64,000 nucleotides of DNA, taken from the NCBI RefSeq assembly GCF_030268685.1, contig NZ_BSRQ01000004.1:1-64000 (forward strand). Reading direction: 5' to 3'. The notes below the pieces were generated by a model. That model was not told the DNA's origin, searched no databases, and worked only from the letters and a program-made list of their open reading frames with translations. The position numbers and the translations under genes are program-made. Source of the DNA: Microtetraspora sp. NBRC 13810 (lineage in GTDB: Bacteria > Actinomycetota > Actinomycetes > Streptosporangiales > Streptosporangiaceae). Positions 49,367-57,327 of this stretch are shown piece by piece. The stretch's first letter is position 1, and each line of letters opens with the position of its first letter.

Positions 49367-49383
49367 ATCCTGCTGCCAAACTG

Positions 49384-49746
49384 GTGGACGTGCACGCGTT
49401 CGATGTTCTCGGCGACCCGGTCCGGCGGCGGATCCTGGAGCTGCTCTCCGACGGTGAGCGGGCGGCCGGTGAGATCGGCGCCATCGTCCAGGAGGAGTTC
49501 GGCATCTCCCAGCCGGGCGTCTCCCAGCATCTGCGGGTGCTGCGCGACCACGGTTTCACCAAGGTGCGCGCCGAGGGCACCCGCCGCCTCTACACCGTCG
49601 ACCCCGCGCCGCTGCGCGAGATCGACCGGTGGCTGGACCGCTACCGCGGCTTCTGGACCCAGCGCCTCGACGCCCTGGGCACCGAACTGGCCCGGGGCAG
49701 GCGCGAGCGCCGCCGCGCGGAGGACACGCCCGCCGACCACTCTTAG
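49384..49746 (+). CDS. ArsR-family regulator (SdpR-like)
   Basis: A 120-residue regulator starting at GTG 49384. The wHTH is VLGDPVRRRILELLSDGERA then FGISQPGVSQHLRVLRDHGF. The C-terminal IDRWLDRYRGFWTQRLDALG is typical of the metal-independent SdpR-like group that lacks Cys ligands. It lies between the MFS exporter and the cyclodipeptide synthase genes, preceded by the CTTATATAAG palindrome. Confidence 0.85.
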   Translation: MDVHAFDVLGDPVRRRILELLSDGERAAGEIGAIVQEEFGISQPGVSQHLRVLRDHGFTKVRAEGTRRLYTVDPAPLREIDRWLDRYRGFWTQRLDALGTELARGRRERRRAEDTPADHS

Positions 49747-49881
49747 CGGCCCACCACACCGGGTCACGCCCTTCCCCGTGCCGCGCCTAGCGGTGTTAAC
49801 TCTGCGCCACCAAGGGAACGCATAGAGCGACATTCACTGCCTGGCGCGCCTGCCTCCCGGGCACGGCATCACTGGAGAAGC

Positions 49882-50667
49882 ATGTACGAGATCGCCGGAA
49901 GAGGGTTCCCGGCCGGCTTCACGATCGAACCGCACACCGACAACTGCCGCAGAATCTGCGCCGAGGGCGGGCACGCCCTGGTCGGGGTGAGCCCGGGCAA
50001 CGGCTATTTCAGCGAGGAGCGGCTGTCTCACCTGCTGCGCTGGGCGGGCACGGCCTTCGACCGGGTCGACGCGATCATCCCCGACGCCTCCCTGGTGCAC
50101 ACCCACCGGGCGCTGGGCGAGCCGCCCGAGCGCGCCCTGCGCAAGGCGGCCGCCGAGTCGGCCCGCACCCGGCGGCGCGTCGAGCGGGCCTGGCAGGCGA
50201 TCGGCGTGCCACCGCGCGAGCAGCGCGTCCACCTGCTGTCGGAGTTCACCGACCACCCCACCTACCGGGCGCTGCGCCGGGACGCGGAGGAGGCGGTCCG
50301 CCGCGACGCCGCCGTGCGCGAGGTGTTCCGGCACGCCGGCGCCGCCGCGCTGCGGACCCGGCTGAAAGGCGCGGAGCCGGCCGCGCACCAGGTCGAGGAG
50401 GCGATGAACTACCTGGTGGCGGAGATGCCGCTGTGCACCGACACCCCCGGCATCCTCGGCGTGCCCACCTCGGTGAACGTCTACCACCAGGTCATCCCGG
50501 CCATCTCCCTGCTGTTCGCCTCCCGCGCCCTGTACGTCTCACCCGGGCAGGCGTTCGCCCTCGTCCGGCCCGCCGTCCCCGAAGCCGTCCCCGAAGCCGT
50601 CCCCGCCGGGCCGCGCCCGGCCCGGGATCTGCGCCTGGTCCCGGCCGCGGGCGAGGCGGGCCGATGA
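49882..50667 (+). CDS. tRNA-dependent cyclodipeptide synthase (NYH type)
   Basis: A 261-residue enzyme that joins two aminoacyl-tRNAs into a 2,5-diketopiperazine. The motif HALVGVSPGNGYFSEERL holds the acyl-accepting Ser37. MNYLVAEMPL gives Tyr177 and Glu181, and PTSVNVYHQV gives Tyr201-His202. With Asn40 this is the N-Y-H set of the AlbC-type subfamily (AlbC numbering is one higher for the late residues). The fold mimics class I tRNA synthetases. The tail has a PEAV repeat. ATG 49882 has ACTGGAGAAG upstream. The next gene overlaps by 4 bp and encodes a P450, the typical tailoring partner. Amino acids used cannot be read by eye. Confidence 0.92.
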   Translation: MYEIAGRGFPAGFTIEPHTDNCRRICAEGGHALVGVSPGNGYFSEERLSHLLRWAGTAFDRVDAIIPDASLVHTHRALGEPPERALRKAAAESARTRRRVERAWQAIGVPPREQRVHLLSEFTDHPTYRALRRDAEEAVRRDAAVREVFRHAGAAALRTRLKGAEPAAHQVEEAMNYLVAEMPLCTDTPGILGVPTSVNVYHQVIPAISLLFASRALYVSPGQAFALVRPAVPEAVPEAVPAGPRPARDLRLVPAAGEAGR

Positions 50668-51884
50668 GCGAGGAGGCCCCGCCGCCCTTCCCCTTCCAGG
50701 ACTGGTCTTGTGAGATCTCCCCCCGTTACCGGCGGATCCGCGACGATCCCGCCCCGGCCCGCCGCGTCGTCACCGTCACCGGCGACCGGGTCTGGCTGGC
50801 CGGCAGGTACGACGTGGCGCGGCGCGTCCTCGCCGACCCGCGGATGAGCCTGTCGGCCGCGATGGCCCCCGGGGCGCCGCGCCAGGAGCCGATCCTGCTG
50901 CGCACCGACGGCGCGCGCGGCGACGTGCTGGCCACGCTGCGCGACAGGGGCCTGACCCGGGTGATGCGCGACGCGCTGGGGCCGCGGGCGATGCGCCGGC
51001 ACCGGCCGTGGGCGTACCGGACGGCCGGGGCGCTGATCGACGGCCTGGTCCGCGGGGGACCGGTCGCCGACCTGTACGACGGGCTGGCGCTGCCGCTGGC
51101 GTTCGCGACGGCCGGGCGGGTGCTGCTGGGCGAGCACGGCGAAGGGGACCGGCGGGAGCTGGACGCCTGGTGCGACATCGTGCTCACCTTCACCGGTCAC
51201 GACGCCGGGGAGATGAACGCCGCCGTCGGCGAGATCTACGGCTTCTTCCTGCGCCGCCTGCCGGAGATGGTCGCCGGCCAGGGCTGCCACCTGGTGCGGT
51301 CGCTGGCGCGGGCACGCGGCCCGGGCGGGCGGCTGACCGAGGGCGAGCTGGCCGAGGCGGCCAGCCTGTTCCTGGTCGCCGGATACCGCACCTCGGCGAG
51401 CTTCCTGGGCAACGCGCTGGTCACGCTGCTGCGCCATCCCGGCGTGCTGGCCGCCGTCGGCCGGGACCCCGCGCTGGTCCCGGCGGCCGTGGAGGAGCTG
51501 CTGCGGTACACCCCGATGTCGACCGGCGGGGCCAAGCGGGTGGCGACCCGCGACGTCGAGCTCGGGGGGATGACGATCGGGGCGGGGGAGTGCGTGCTGG
51601 TCTCCCTGGAGTCGGCCAACCGCGACCCGCGGGCCTTCGCCGCCCCCGAGGCGTTCGCCCCGGAGCGGTTCCTGCCCGGCCGCGGCACTCCGGCGCATCT
51701 CGGGCTGGGCCATGGCAGGCACCACTGCCCGGGCAACCGGCTGGCCCGGCTGCAGCTCGAGACCTTGCTGCGCTGCCTGCCCGCCAGGCTGCCCGCGCTG
51801 CGGCTGGCCGTGCCGGTGGAGGAGCTGGCATGGCGGCCGGGCGTGGCCTTCCGCCATCCCGAGGCGATCCCGGCCCGCTGGTGA
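50664..51884 (+). CDS. Cytochrome P450, CYP121-like, diketopiperazine tailoring
   Basis: A 406-residue P450. The heme loop LGLGHGRHHCPGNRLARLQL carries Cys355, the K-helix EELLR is at 277-281, and APERF lies at 332-336. The I-helix reads FLVAGYRTSASFL, where the usual acidic residue before Thr is Arg. CYP121 (mycocyclosin synthase) also departs from the norm there. The ending VPVEELAWRPGVAFRHPEAI resembles that of CYP121. It is coupled to the cyclodipeptide synthase gene, so it likely oxidises or couples the diketopiperazine. Redox partners are not encoded nearby. Confidence 0.9.
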   Translation: MSEEAPPPFPFQDWSCEISPRYRRIRDDPAPARRVVTVTGDRVWLAGRYDVARRVLADPRMSLSAAMAPGAPRQEPILLRTDGARGDVLATLRDRGLTRVMRDALGPRAMRRHRPWAYRTAGALIDGLVRGGPVADLYDGLALPLAFATAGRVLLGEHGEGDRRELDAWCDIVLTFTGHDAGEMNAAVGEIYGFFLRRLPEMVAGQGCHLVRSLARARGPGGRLTEGELAEAASLFLVAGYRTSASFLGNALVTLLRHPGVLAAVGRDPALVPAAVEELLRYTPMSTGGAKRVATRDVELGGMTIGAGECVLVSLESANRDPRAFAAPEAFAPERFLPGRGTPAHLGLGHGRHHCPGNRLARLQLETLLRCLPARLPALRLAVPVEELAWRPGVAFRHPEAIPARW

Positions 51885-51887
51885 GCC

Positions 51888-52214
51888 CTACGGCTCCTCG
51901 GGCATGGCGTCCAGGTGCCGTTCCAGCGCGTCCAGGTGGCCCGACCACAGCAGCCGGTAGGGGGTCAGCCAGGCGTCGATCTCGGCCAGGGGTTCGGGGC
52001 TCAGCTCGTACCAGCGGCGCTGGGCGTCACGGCGGACCCGCACCAGCCCGGCCTCGCGCAGCACCCGCAGGTGCTTGGAGGTGCCTGGCTGGCTCAGCCC
52101 GAGCCGGTCGGTGATCTCGGACACCGGCCGGGGACGCTCAAGGAGCAGGTCGAGGATGGCCCGCCTGGTCGGCTCGGCGAGCACGTCGAAGGGGGCGAGC
52201 ACATAACCGAACAT
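51888..52214 (-). CDS. ArsR-family regulator
   Basis: A 108-residue regulator. PFDVLAEPTRRAILDLLLER then LGLSQPGTSKHLRVLREAGL is the wHTH, and EIDAWLTPYRLLWSGHLDAL is the usual end of the SRPBCC-linked ArsR group. No SRPBCC gene follows; its stop lies 3 bp from the P450 stop. ATG 52214 matches the conserved start. A TATATA-containing AT-rich stretch (52225-52233) just upstream may be its operator. Confidence 0.85.
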   Translation of the reverse strand: MFGYVLAPFDVLAEPTRRAILDLLLERPRPVSEITDRLGLSQPGTSKHLRVLREAGLVRVRRDAQRRWYELSPEPLAEIDAWLTPYRLLWSGHLDALERHLDAMPEEP

Positions 52215-52354
52215 ACGGTACCAGCTATATAAAAGCAACCGCATGTACGGCGGCTCCCCTGCCATGACGCGGCGCCCTCGACGACGCCGGTGACGACGTG
52301 GCGACCCTCGCACGTCGGACGGATCCTCCGCGACTTCGACTCCCTGTAGTGGAC

Positions 52355-52391
52355 GGGGTCTGAGGAACATTGGAACTGGATCGTGCGCTAA
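52355..52391 (+). repeat. Left terminal inverted repeat of the Tn3-family element
   Basis: Starts GGGGTCTGAGGAACATTGG and ends GATCGTGCGCTAA. It differs from the right end at two positions (C/T transitions). Confidence 0.92.
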
Positions 52392-52481
52392 ACGTTTGTC
52401 CTGGTGAGCATCGGTTTGACCGCCGGTGATCGCTACCGGAACCCTTCGAGGGTCTTGTCGTAGACCTGTAGGAGGTTCAGG
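52392..52481. other. Leader between left terminal repeat and transposase
   Basis: No gene. AGGAGG (52470-52475) shortly before GTG 52482 is the ribosome site of the transposase. The stretch outside the element, 52215-52354, also shows no gene. Confidence 0.5.
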
Positions 52482-53390
52482 GTGCCGGTCGAGTTCTTGT
52501 CCGATGAGCAGGCTGAGCGGTTCGCCTCGTTTCAGGGGCCGCCTTCGCGTGCTCAGCTGGAGAAGTACTTCTTCCTGGATGACACCGATCATGAGGTGAT
52601 CGATGCCAAGCGCAGAGATCACAATCGGCTCGGGTTCAGTGTCCAGCTTGGCGTGGTCCGGTTCTTGCGGCGGTTTCTCCCTGACCCTCGTCAGGTCCCT
52701 GCCGAGGTCGTGGACTACCTCGCTGAGCAGTTGGGCATCGCTGACCCCTCGTGCATCAAGCTGTACGGCCAGCGTGACGGGACCGCGCGCACCCACGCCG
52801 GGGAGATCGAGAAGGTCGGCGGATGGATCGACTTCGCCCAGGTCGAACTGGAACTGGCCCGGTGGATCGCGGCGCGGGCGTTCACCACGGGCGAGGGCCC
52901 CAAGGCGCTGTTCGATGCGGCGGTGGCCGAGTTGCGCACCCGCCCGGTGCTGATGCCGAAGATGCATCGGCTGGCGCGGCTCGGGAACGGGAGAAGGCCA
53001 CCAAACGGTTGTGGGACACCTTGCATGACCTGCTGAATGACGAGCAGCGCCGGGTGCTGGCCGAGCTGGTGGAGGTGCCGGCTGGGGCGAGAGTCTCCAC
53101 GCTGGAGCGGCTGCGCCGCCCGGTGGTGAAGGCGTCGGGCCCGCAGATGGAGCGGGCGCTGGCGCGGGTGGCCGAGATCGCCGCGCTCGGCGTCGGTGAG
53201 GTGGATGTGTCGGTGATCCCGCCGCGGCGGATGGCCGAGCTGTGGCGTTACGGCATGGACGGCAAGGCCACGCTGATCGATCGGCACGGTGCCGAGCGCA
53301 AGCTCGCCACGCTGCTGGCTACCGTGGTGCATCTGACCACCCGGTCGGTCGATGACGCTCTGGATGAGGTGCCCCTGATCTTCCGGACAC
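52482..53390 (+). pseudogene. Tn3-family transposase, frameshifted and truncated
   Basis: GTG 52482 starts MPVEFLSDEQAERFASFQGP, the DUF4158 domain (KRRDHNRLGFSVQLGVVRFL). Near 52980 the frame slips; in the next frame it continues REREKATKRLWDTLHDLLND, then VPAGARVSTLERLRRPVVKA and LATLLATVVHLTTRSVDDAL. Homology ends about 53370. A full transposase has about 1000 residues with a C-terminal DDE catalytic domain, all of which is missing here. It is therefore inactive, with about 300 residues left. Confidence 0.85.
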
Positions 53391-53431
53391 GGTGCCAAGT
53401 AGGGTGCTGACTGGTCTGGAAGGAAGGGTTC

Positions 53432-53617
53432 GTGGCGGGGAAGAACTATTCAGAGGAGTTCAAGGACGAGGTCGTCAAGGCCGTCTTGGACGAGCAGTCG
53501 ACGATCGGGCAAGCCGCCAAGGATTTCGGTGATGTTTGCTGCAGCACCGTGCGCAGGTCCCGCTCGAAGCACTTCGGGAGAACACCCACGCCACGATGTC
53601 GTTCGCGGTGCGGTTGA
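53432..53617 (+). pseudogene. IS3-type OrfA fragment
   Basis: GTG 53432 with GGAAGG upstream begins MAGKNYSEEFKDEVVKAVLD then EQSTIGQAAKDFG, the first HTH of an IS3-family transposase OrfA. After about 35 residues (near 53540) the family pattern is lost. The insertion sequence was cut when the internal part of the Tn3 transposase was removed, so it may mark the deletion scar. Confidence 0.65.
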
Positions 53618-53763
53618 CCACTTTCCCGGCTGGCACGACATGCCGTTCGAAGTTCTCGAACCCGGCAGGGCCTGGGCTTATGTGCTGGCGCTCCGACTTC
53701 TCTAGGTGTTGATGAGGCTTCAGAGATTCTGAAGATCTACGGGGTCCCAATGTTCTTGACTCT
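53618..53763. other. Non-coding stretch inside the transposon
   Basis: No gene is recognised. GC content drops toward 53700-53810, which looks like a promoter zone for the Nudix gene. Confidence 0.4.
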
Positions 53764-53800
53764 GTATGAGATCCAATACATAGTGGATGATGTTTCATAC
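53764..53800. promoter_or_regulatory. Nested inverted repeats before the Nudix gene
   Basis: GTATGA (53764-53769) pairs with TCATAC (53795-53800). Inside it ATCCA (53771-53775) pairs with TGGAT (53784-53788). The group ends 14 bp before the chosen start and is likely an operator. Confidence 0.5.
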
Positions 53801-53813
53801 AAAGGAGAGTCTG

Positions 53814-54785
53814 ATGACCAACCCCCACCTGGCTTACGAGCAGATCACCACCCACGGCGGCTCCGAGATCCACCTGCGGCTCGGCGTCGCTGAGACCGTA
53901 CAGCTCGGCGAGGCCGCACTGCACCTGGCCGCCGGCCTGGACACCGCTCTGCGCGCCATGGCAGAGCTGCGCGCGGGCGCCTGGGACCACACCCAAGACC
54001 CGCACGGTGATGAACGCCCTGACGTCCGCCGGCGTCAGCGCATGGCGGACACCGTGCACGCCCTGGCCCGCGACCTCATCCCGCGCCTGGAGGCGATCCA
54101 GGCCGCCACGCTGCGCCGCTGGAAAGCAGAGGGAGCCAGCTACGCCGAGATCGCCTCAGCGATGGGCCTGAGCAACGCGGCCGGGGCGCCGAACCGGGCC
54201 ACCGCTCAGTCCCGGCTGCGCGCTCTGGAGGCCGCCGGCCCGTCCCCGCTGGAGCGCTGGGTGTGCGGGCAGGACACGCGCGCCCGCGACGTGTGCGACC
54301 ACACCTCCGTCGGTGTCATCGTCACCGACGAGCACGGCCGGTATCTGCTGATCGAACGGGCCGAGTACCCGCACGCCTGGGCTCTGCCGGCTGCGCATGT
54401 CGACGACCACGGTAACCCGGGGAAGACCGCCAGCGAAAAGGTCACCGAGGAGACCGGACTGACCATCGGCCAACTGGAGCATATGACCGGCGGGTGGCGG
54501 CCCAACCAGTGCTGCCGCCTCGTCCGCCAGGGACGCACGCCCGGCCACCACTGGACCATCTACCGCGCCATCGTCACCGGCGAGCCGGCCCCATCCGCCG
54601 ACAAGACGCGCGTCGCCCGCTGGGTGACCGGCGCCGAGCTTCAGGCGCTGGCCGACCGGACCGCCGCCTACGCTCGCGGCAAGGTCACCGAGACCGAGTG
54701 GGCTGCCTCCCCCGGCCTGGAGGACGTGTGGAGGTGGTGGCTGCGCCGGGTCGGCATCCTCGACACCGCAGACGTGGCCAGATGA
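53814..54785 (+). CDS. Transposon cargo: Nudix-type protein with N-terminal HTH region
   Basis: A 323-residue protein. Residues 1-150 are helical and include LRRWKAEGASYAEIASAMGL then NAAGAPNRATAQSRLRALEA, an HTH-like segment. The second half is Nudix-like: HTSVGVIVTDEHGRYLLIER, PHAWALPAAHVDDHGNPGKT, then EKVTEETGL. The Nudix box keeps E-E-x-G-L but reads EK where R-E is expected and lacks the usual Glu upstream, so hydrolysis is doubtful and ligand binding is possible. ATG 53814 has AAAGGAG six bases before. It is the only intact gene of the transposon. It could be a nucleotide-sugar or NAD-type sensor, similar to Nudix-related regulators. Confidence 0.75.
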   Translation: MTNPHLAYEQITTHGGSEIHLRLGVAETVQLGEAALHLAAGLDTALRAMAELRAGAWDHTQDPHGDERPDVRRRQRMADTVHALARDLIPRLEAIQAATLRRWKAEGASYAEIASAMGLSNAAGAPNRATAQSRLRALEAAGPSPLERWVCGQDTRARDVCDHTSVGVIVTDEHGRYLLIERAEYPHAWALPAAHVDDHGNPGKTASEKVTEETGLTIGQLEHMTGGWRPNQCCRLVRQGRTPGHHWTIYRAIVTGEPAPSADKTRVARWVTGAELQALADRTAAYARGKVTETEWAASPGLEDVWRWWLRRVGILDTADVAR

Positions 54786-54835
54786 CCGCCCGGCCGCGTC
54801 CACCGCGCCGCCCTTACGCCGCACCCGGGCCTTTC

Positions 54836-55343
54836 GGTTACGCAAGTCCAGTTCGTCGACATCGAGCGCCAGGACTTCGGAAGCCCGTGCCGCGGACTCG
54901 TACAACAGCCGCCACAAGGTCCGCTCACGAAGCGCAATCCCATCCCGGCCGAGCAACTCGGCGACCTCGGCACGGTCCAGCGACCGCGTGAGGTCGACCT
55001 CGACCGGGCGGTGCTTGAGCCGACGCAACGGGTCCTCAGTGATCCAGCCCTGATCCCGCCACGACCCACTCGCCGAGGACAATGCGTTCATCCGGGCGTT
55101 GACGGTGGCCGCCGAGCGCGCCCCCCACTGCCCGATGAACCAGGCGGCGACCCGGTCGGCCGCCACTTCACCCTCCAGCGAACTCACCGGGGTGTAGGAG
55201 CCAAACTTCTCGGTCAGGGCACGCAGCGCCGTGGCGTAGGACCGGGCAGTGTTGGGGTTGGACACTCCGGCCAGGAAGCCTTGGACCGCGTCCTTGAGCA
55301 CCGGCGTCTGCCGTTCGACCCCGATCTTATCGACCACTCCCAC
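54836..55343 (-). pseudogene. Tyrosine recombinase N-terminal half (TnpI-like)
   Basis: Begins MGVVDKIGVERQTPVLKDAV and has the SAM-like core-binding domain (SNPNTARSYATALRALTEKF, NARMNALSSASGSWRDQGWI). It then has LWRLLYESAARASEVLALDV, where the first catalytic Arg is in A-R-A-S-E. It stops at KARVRRKGGA near 54836. The H-x-x-R box and Tyr nucleophile are missing. A C-terminal half of just this kind of recombinase lies at 4075-4386. In Tn3 elements such recombinases resolve cointegrates. Confidence 0.8.
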
Positions 55344-55362
55344 GACCGCCTCCGCGCTCTAT

Positions 55363-55454
55363 CGCAGATAACCATGGAGTCTGGTCCCTGCCGAGCGAGG
55401 GCATTCCTCCAGGAAGGCATCGACACTCTCGCAGATATTCGGCAAGTATCTGCG
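55363..55454. other. Candidate internal recombination site (IRS-like)
   Basis: CGCAGATA occurs at 55363-55370 and 55430-55437, with its inverse TATCTGCG at 55447-55454. The last two form an inverted pair with a 9-bp core, like the IR1-IR2 crossover of Tn4430-type elements, and the first would be an accessory direct repeat. It lies between the recombinase start and the right terminal repeat, the expected place. Confidence 0.5.
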
Positions 55455-55516
55455 GTCAATCCTTCGAGAGCGGAGCTGCCGCAAGGCCGCACGGCCCTGA
55501 CCTGCCCAGCCAGGGC

Positions 55517-55553
55517 TTAGCGCACGATCCGGTTCCGATGTTCCTCAGACCCC
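55517..55553 (-). repeat. Right terminal inverted repeat of the Tn3-family element
   Basis: TTAGCGCACGATCC at the inner end and CCTCAGACCCC at the outer end. It is followed by TGGAC, the second copy of the target duplication. Confidence 0.92.
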
Positions 55554-55626
55554 TGGACGCCGCCGTGCGGCGCGCTGTGGACAGAGTGCCGCTCGCCCCG
55601 CGCGGGCCCCCGCCCCACGCGCCGAG

Positions 55627-56349
55627 TCACCCGGCCGCCGGCGTCCCGGCGTGGGCCGCGACCGCGGCGGCGAAGGCGGAGATCACCGGGTGCGGGCGGT
55701 CGCCGTCCCCGGCCAGTTCCGGCTGGAACAGGGTGGCCAGGAAGAACGGGTGTGCGGGCAGTTCGGCCACCCGTACCTCGCCCGCCTCGTCGAAGCCGGT
55801 GAACCGCAACCCGCCGGCCACCAGCTCGGGCAGGTAGGCGGGGTTGAGGCCGTAGGAGCAGTGGTAGCGCTCCACGCTGGACTCCACGCCCATGATCTGC
55901 TCGATCGCCGAACCCGGCGCCAGCCGTACCAGGCCCTCGTGACCGGCCAGCGAGCACGCCAGCGGCGTGATCAGCAGGTTGCCGCCGGCGCCGCTCTCGC
56001 CGTGGCCCACCTCCAGCCCGCACACCTCGCGGGCGTAGCCGAGCAGCGCGTGCTGGAAGCCGCCGCAGGTGCCCAGGAAGGGGACGGCCCGCTCGCGGGC
56101 GGTGCGGGCGGCGGCCAGCGCGCCCGCCTCGCTGCGGTAGGGGCTGCCGGGCGCCAGCCACACGCCGTCGAAGCCGCCGAGATCGCCGACCTGGTCGGTG
56201 CGGATCCAGTAGGCGTCCAGCACCAGCCCCTCACGCCGGCGCAGCGCCTCCAGCAACGACGGGATGCGGGCATGCGCCCGGACGCCCGGGGAACGGTCTC
56301 CGACCAGGGCGATCTTCGGAATCGGTGGGGCTGCGTTCATGCCGTTCAT
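55627..56349 (-). CDS. CTP-synthase-like class I glutamine amidotransferase
   Basis: A 240-residue stand-alone amidotransferase-fold protein related to the C-terminal region of CTP synthase. The nucleophile elbow FLGTCGGFQHALLGYAREV carries the expected Cys. The usual H-P-E is replaced: FFLATLFQPELAGDG has Gln-Pro-Glu, so the canonical base is missing and normal glutaminase action is doubtful. This matches the group annotated as 'CTP synthase C-terminal region-related (seleno)protein', whose function is unknown. ATG 56349 or 56340. It is divergent from a LysR gene 69 bp away that may regulate it. Confidence 0.8.
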   Translation of the reverse strand: MNGMNAAPPIPKIALVGDRSPGVRAHARIPSLLEALRRREGLVLDAYWIRTDQVGDLGGFDGVWLAPGSPYRSEAGALAAARTARERAVPFLGTCGGFQHALLGYAREVCGLEVGHGESGAGGNLLITPLACSLAGHEGLVRLAPGSAIEQIMGVESSVERYHCSYGLNPAYLPELVAGGLRFTGFDEAGEVRVAELPAHPFFLATLFQPELAGDGDRPHPVISAFAAAVAAHAGTPAAG

Positions 56350-56418
56350 CGTGGCACCGGCACCTCGTTAAGCGCCAACGATGATTGGTGGCCATGCGAT
56401 AAGTGATACTGATGGAGG

Positions 56419-57324
56419 GTGGATCCGCACCTGCTGCGCACCTTCGTCGCCGTGGCCGAGCATCGTTCCTTCTCCGCCGCCGCGAGCGCGCTCGGCTACA
56501 CCCAGTCGGCCGTCTCCCAGCAGATCGCCGCCCTGGAGGCCGAGCTCGGCGTCGCGCTGCTGCGCCGCCGCCCCGTCGAGCCGACCCAGGCCGGCGAGCG
56601 GCTGCTGGAGCACGCCGGGCCGCTGCTGCTGCGGCTGGCCGCGGCCAGGGCCGACGTCACCCGCGCCGCCGCCGCGCCCGCCGCCCGCCTGACCGTCGCC
56701 GCCACCGCCCTGGGCGCGGCCTCGGCCGGGCTCCCCGCGGCGCTGATGCGGCTGCGCGCCGCCCGGCCGCGCGCCGAGGTGGAGGTGCGCCTGGCCGGCG
56801 CCCCGGAGGTGGCCCGCCTGGTCGCCGCGGGCGAGGCGGAACTCGGCCTGGCCGACGGCCTCGCCGCCCCCACCGACCCGCTCCCGGTGGCCGCCGCGAC
56901 CGCGGGACACCTCACCGCGCGCGGCGTCGCCCACCGCGACCTGGCGGTGGCGCTGCCCCGGGAACACCCGCTGGCCGGCGCCGCCGGGCTCGCGCTGGGC
57001 GACCTGGTGGACGCGCTGTGGATCGACGCCCCCGCGCTGGGCGCCCCGCTCACCCGGCTGCGCGAGGTGGCCGGCGCCGACGGCTTCCGCCCCGGCCTCG
57101 CCTACACCGGCTCGGACGTGGCGACGCTGGCCGCCCTGGTCGCGGCCGGGCACGGCCTGACGCTGCTGCCGGCCACCGCCGGCACGCCGTGGCCCTACGG
57201 CCCGGGCACCACCGGAGTACGGCTCACCGCGCCGCGCCTGGTCCACCGCGTCGAACTGCTGCACGCCACCCTGCCGCCCGGCCCCGCCGCCGACCTGGCC
57301 GCCGCACTCGCCCCGGCCGGCTGA
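56419..57324 (+). CDS. LysR-family regulator
   Basis: A 301-residue regulator from GTG 56419 (GGAGG overlaps closely upstream). The HTH reads RTFVAVAEHRSFSAAASALG then YTQSAVSQQIAALEAELGVA. The effector domain contains LAVALPREHPLAGAAG and VAAGHGLTLLPATAG. It is divergent from the amidotransferase gene; CCAA-N6-TTGG (56375-56388) between them is a possible binding site. The 3' end lies 3 bp from the convergent ABC gene's stop. Confidence 0.88.
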   Translation: MDPHLLRTFVAVAEHRSFSAAASALGYTQSAVSQQIAALEAELGVALLRRRPVEPTQAGERLLEHAGPLLLRLAAARADVTRAAAAPAARLTVAATALGAASAGLPAALMRLRAARPRAEVEVRLAGAPEVARLVAAGEAELGLADGLAAPTDPLPVAAATAGHLTARGVAHRDLAVALPREHPLAGAAGLALGDLVDALWIDAPALGAPLTRLREVAGADGFRPGLAYTGSDVATLAALVAAGHGLTLLPATAGTPWPYGPGTTGVRLTAPRLVHRVELLHATLPPGPAADLAAALAPAG

Positions 57325-57327
57325 GGA

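Larger units (their letters stand above)
52355..55553. mobile_element. Tn3-family transposon, 3199 bp, non-autonomous
   Basis: Bounded by 37-bp terminal inverted repeats (35 of 37 identical) that begin GGGGTCTGAGG, and flanked on both sides by the 5-bp direct repeat TGGAC (52350-52354 and 55554-55558). These are the classic marks of a Tn3-family insertion. Inside are a frameshifted and truncated transposase, an IS3-like fragment, a Nudix-type gene, the N-terminal half of a tyrosine recombinase and a recombination-site-like repeat set. The intact ends and target duplication show it moved as a unit. It would now need a transposase from elsewhere. Confidence 0.92.
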
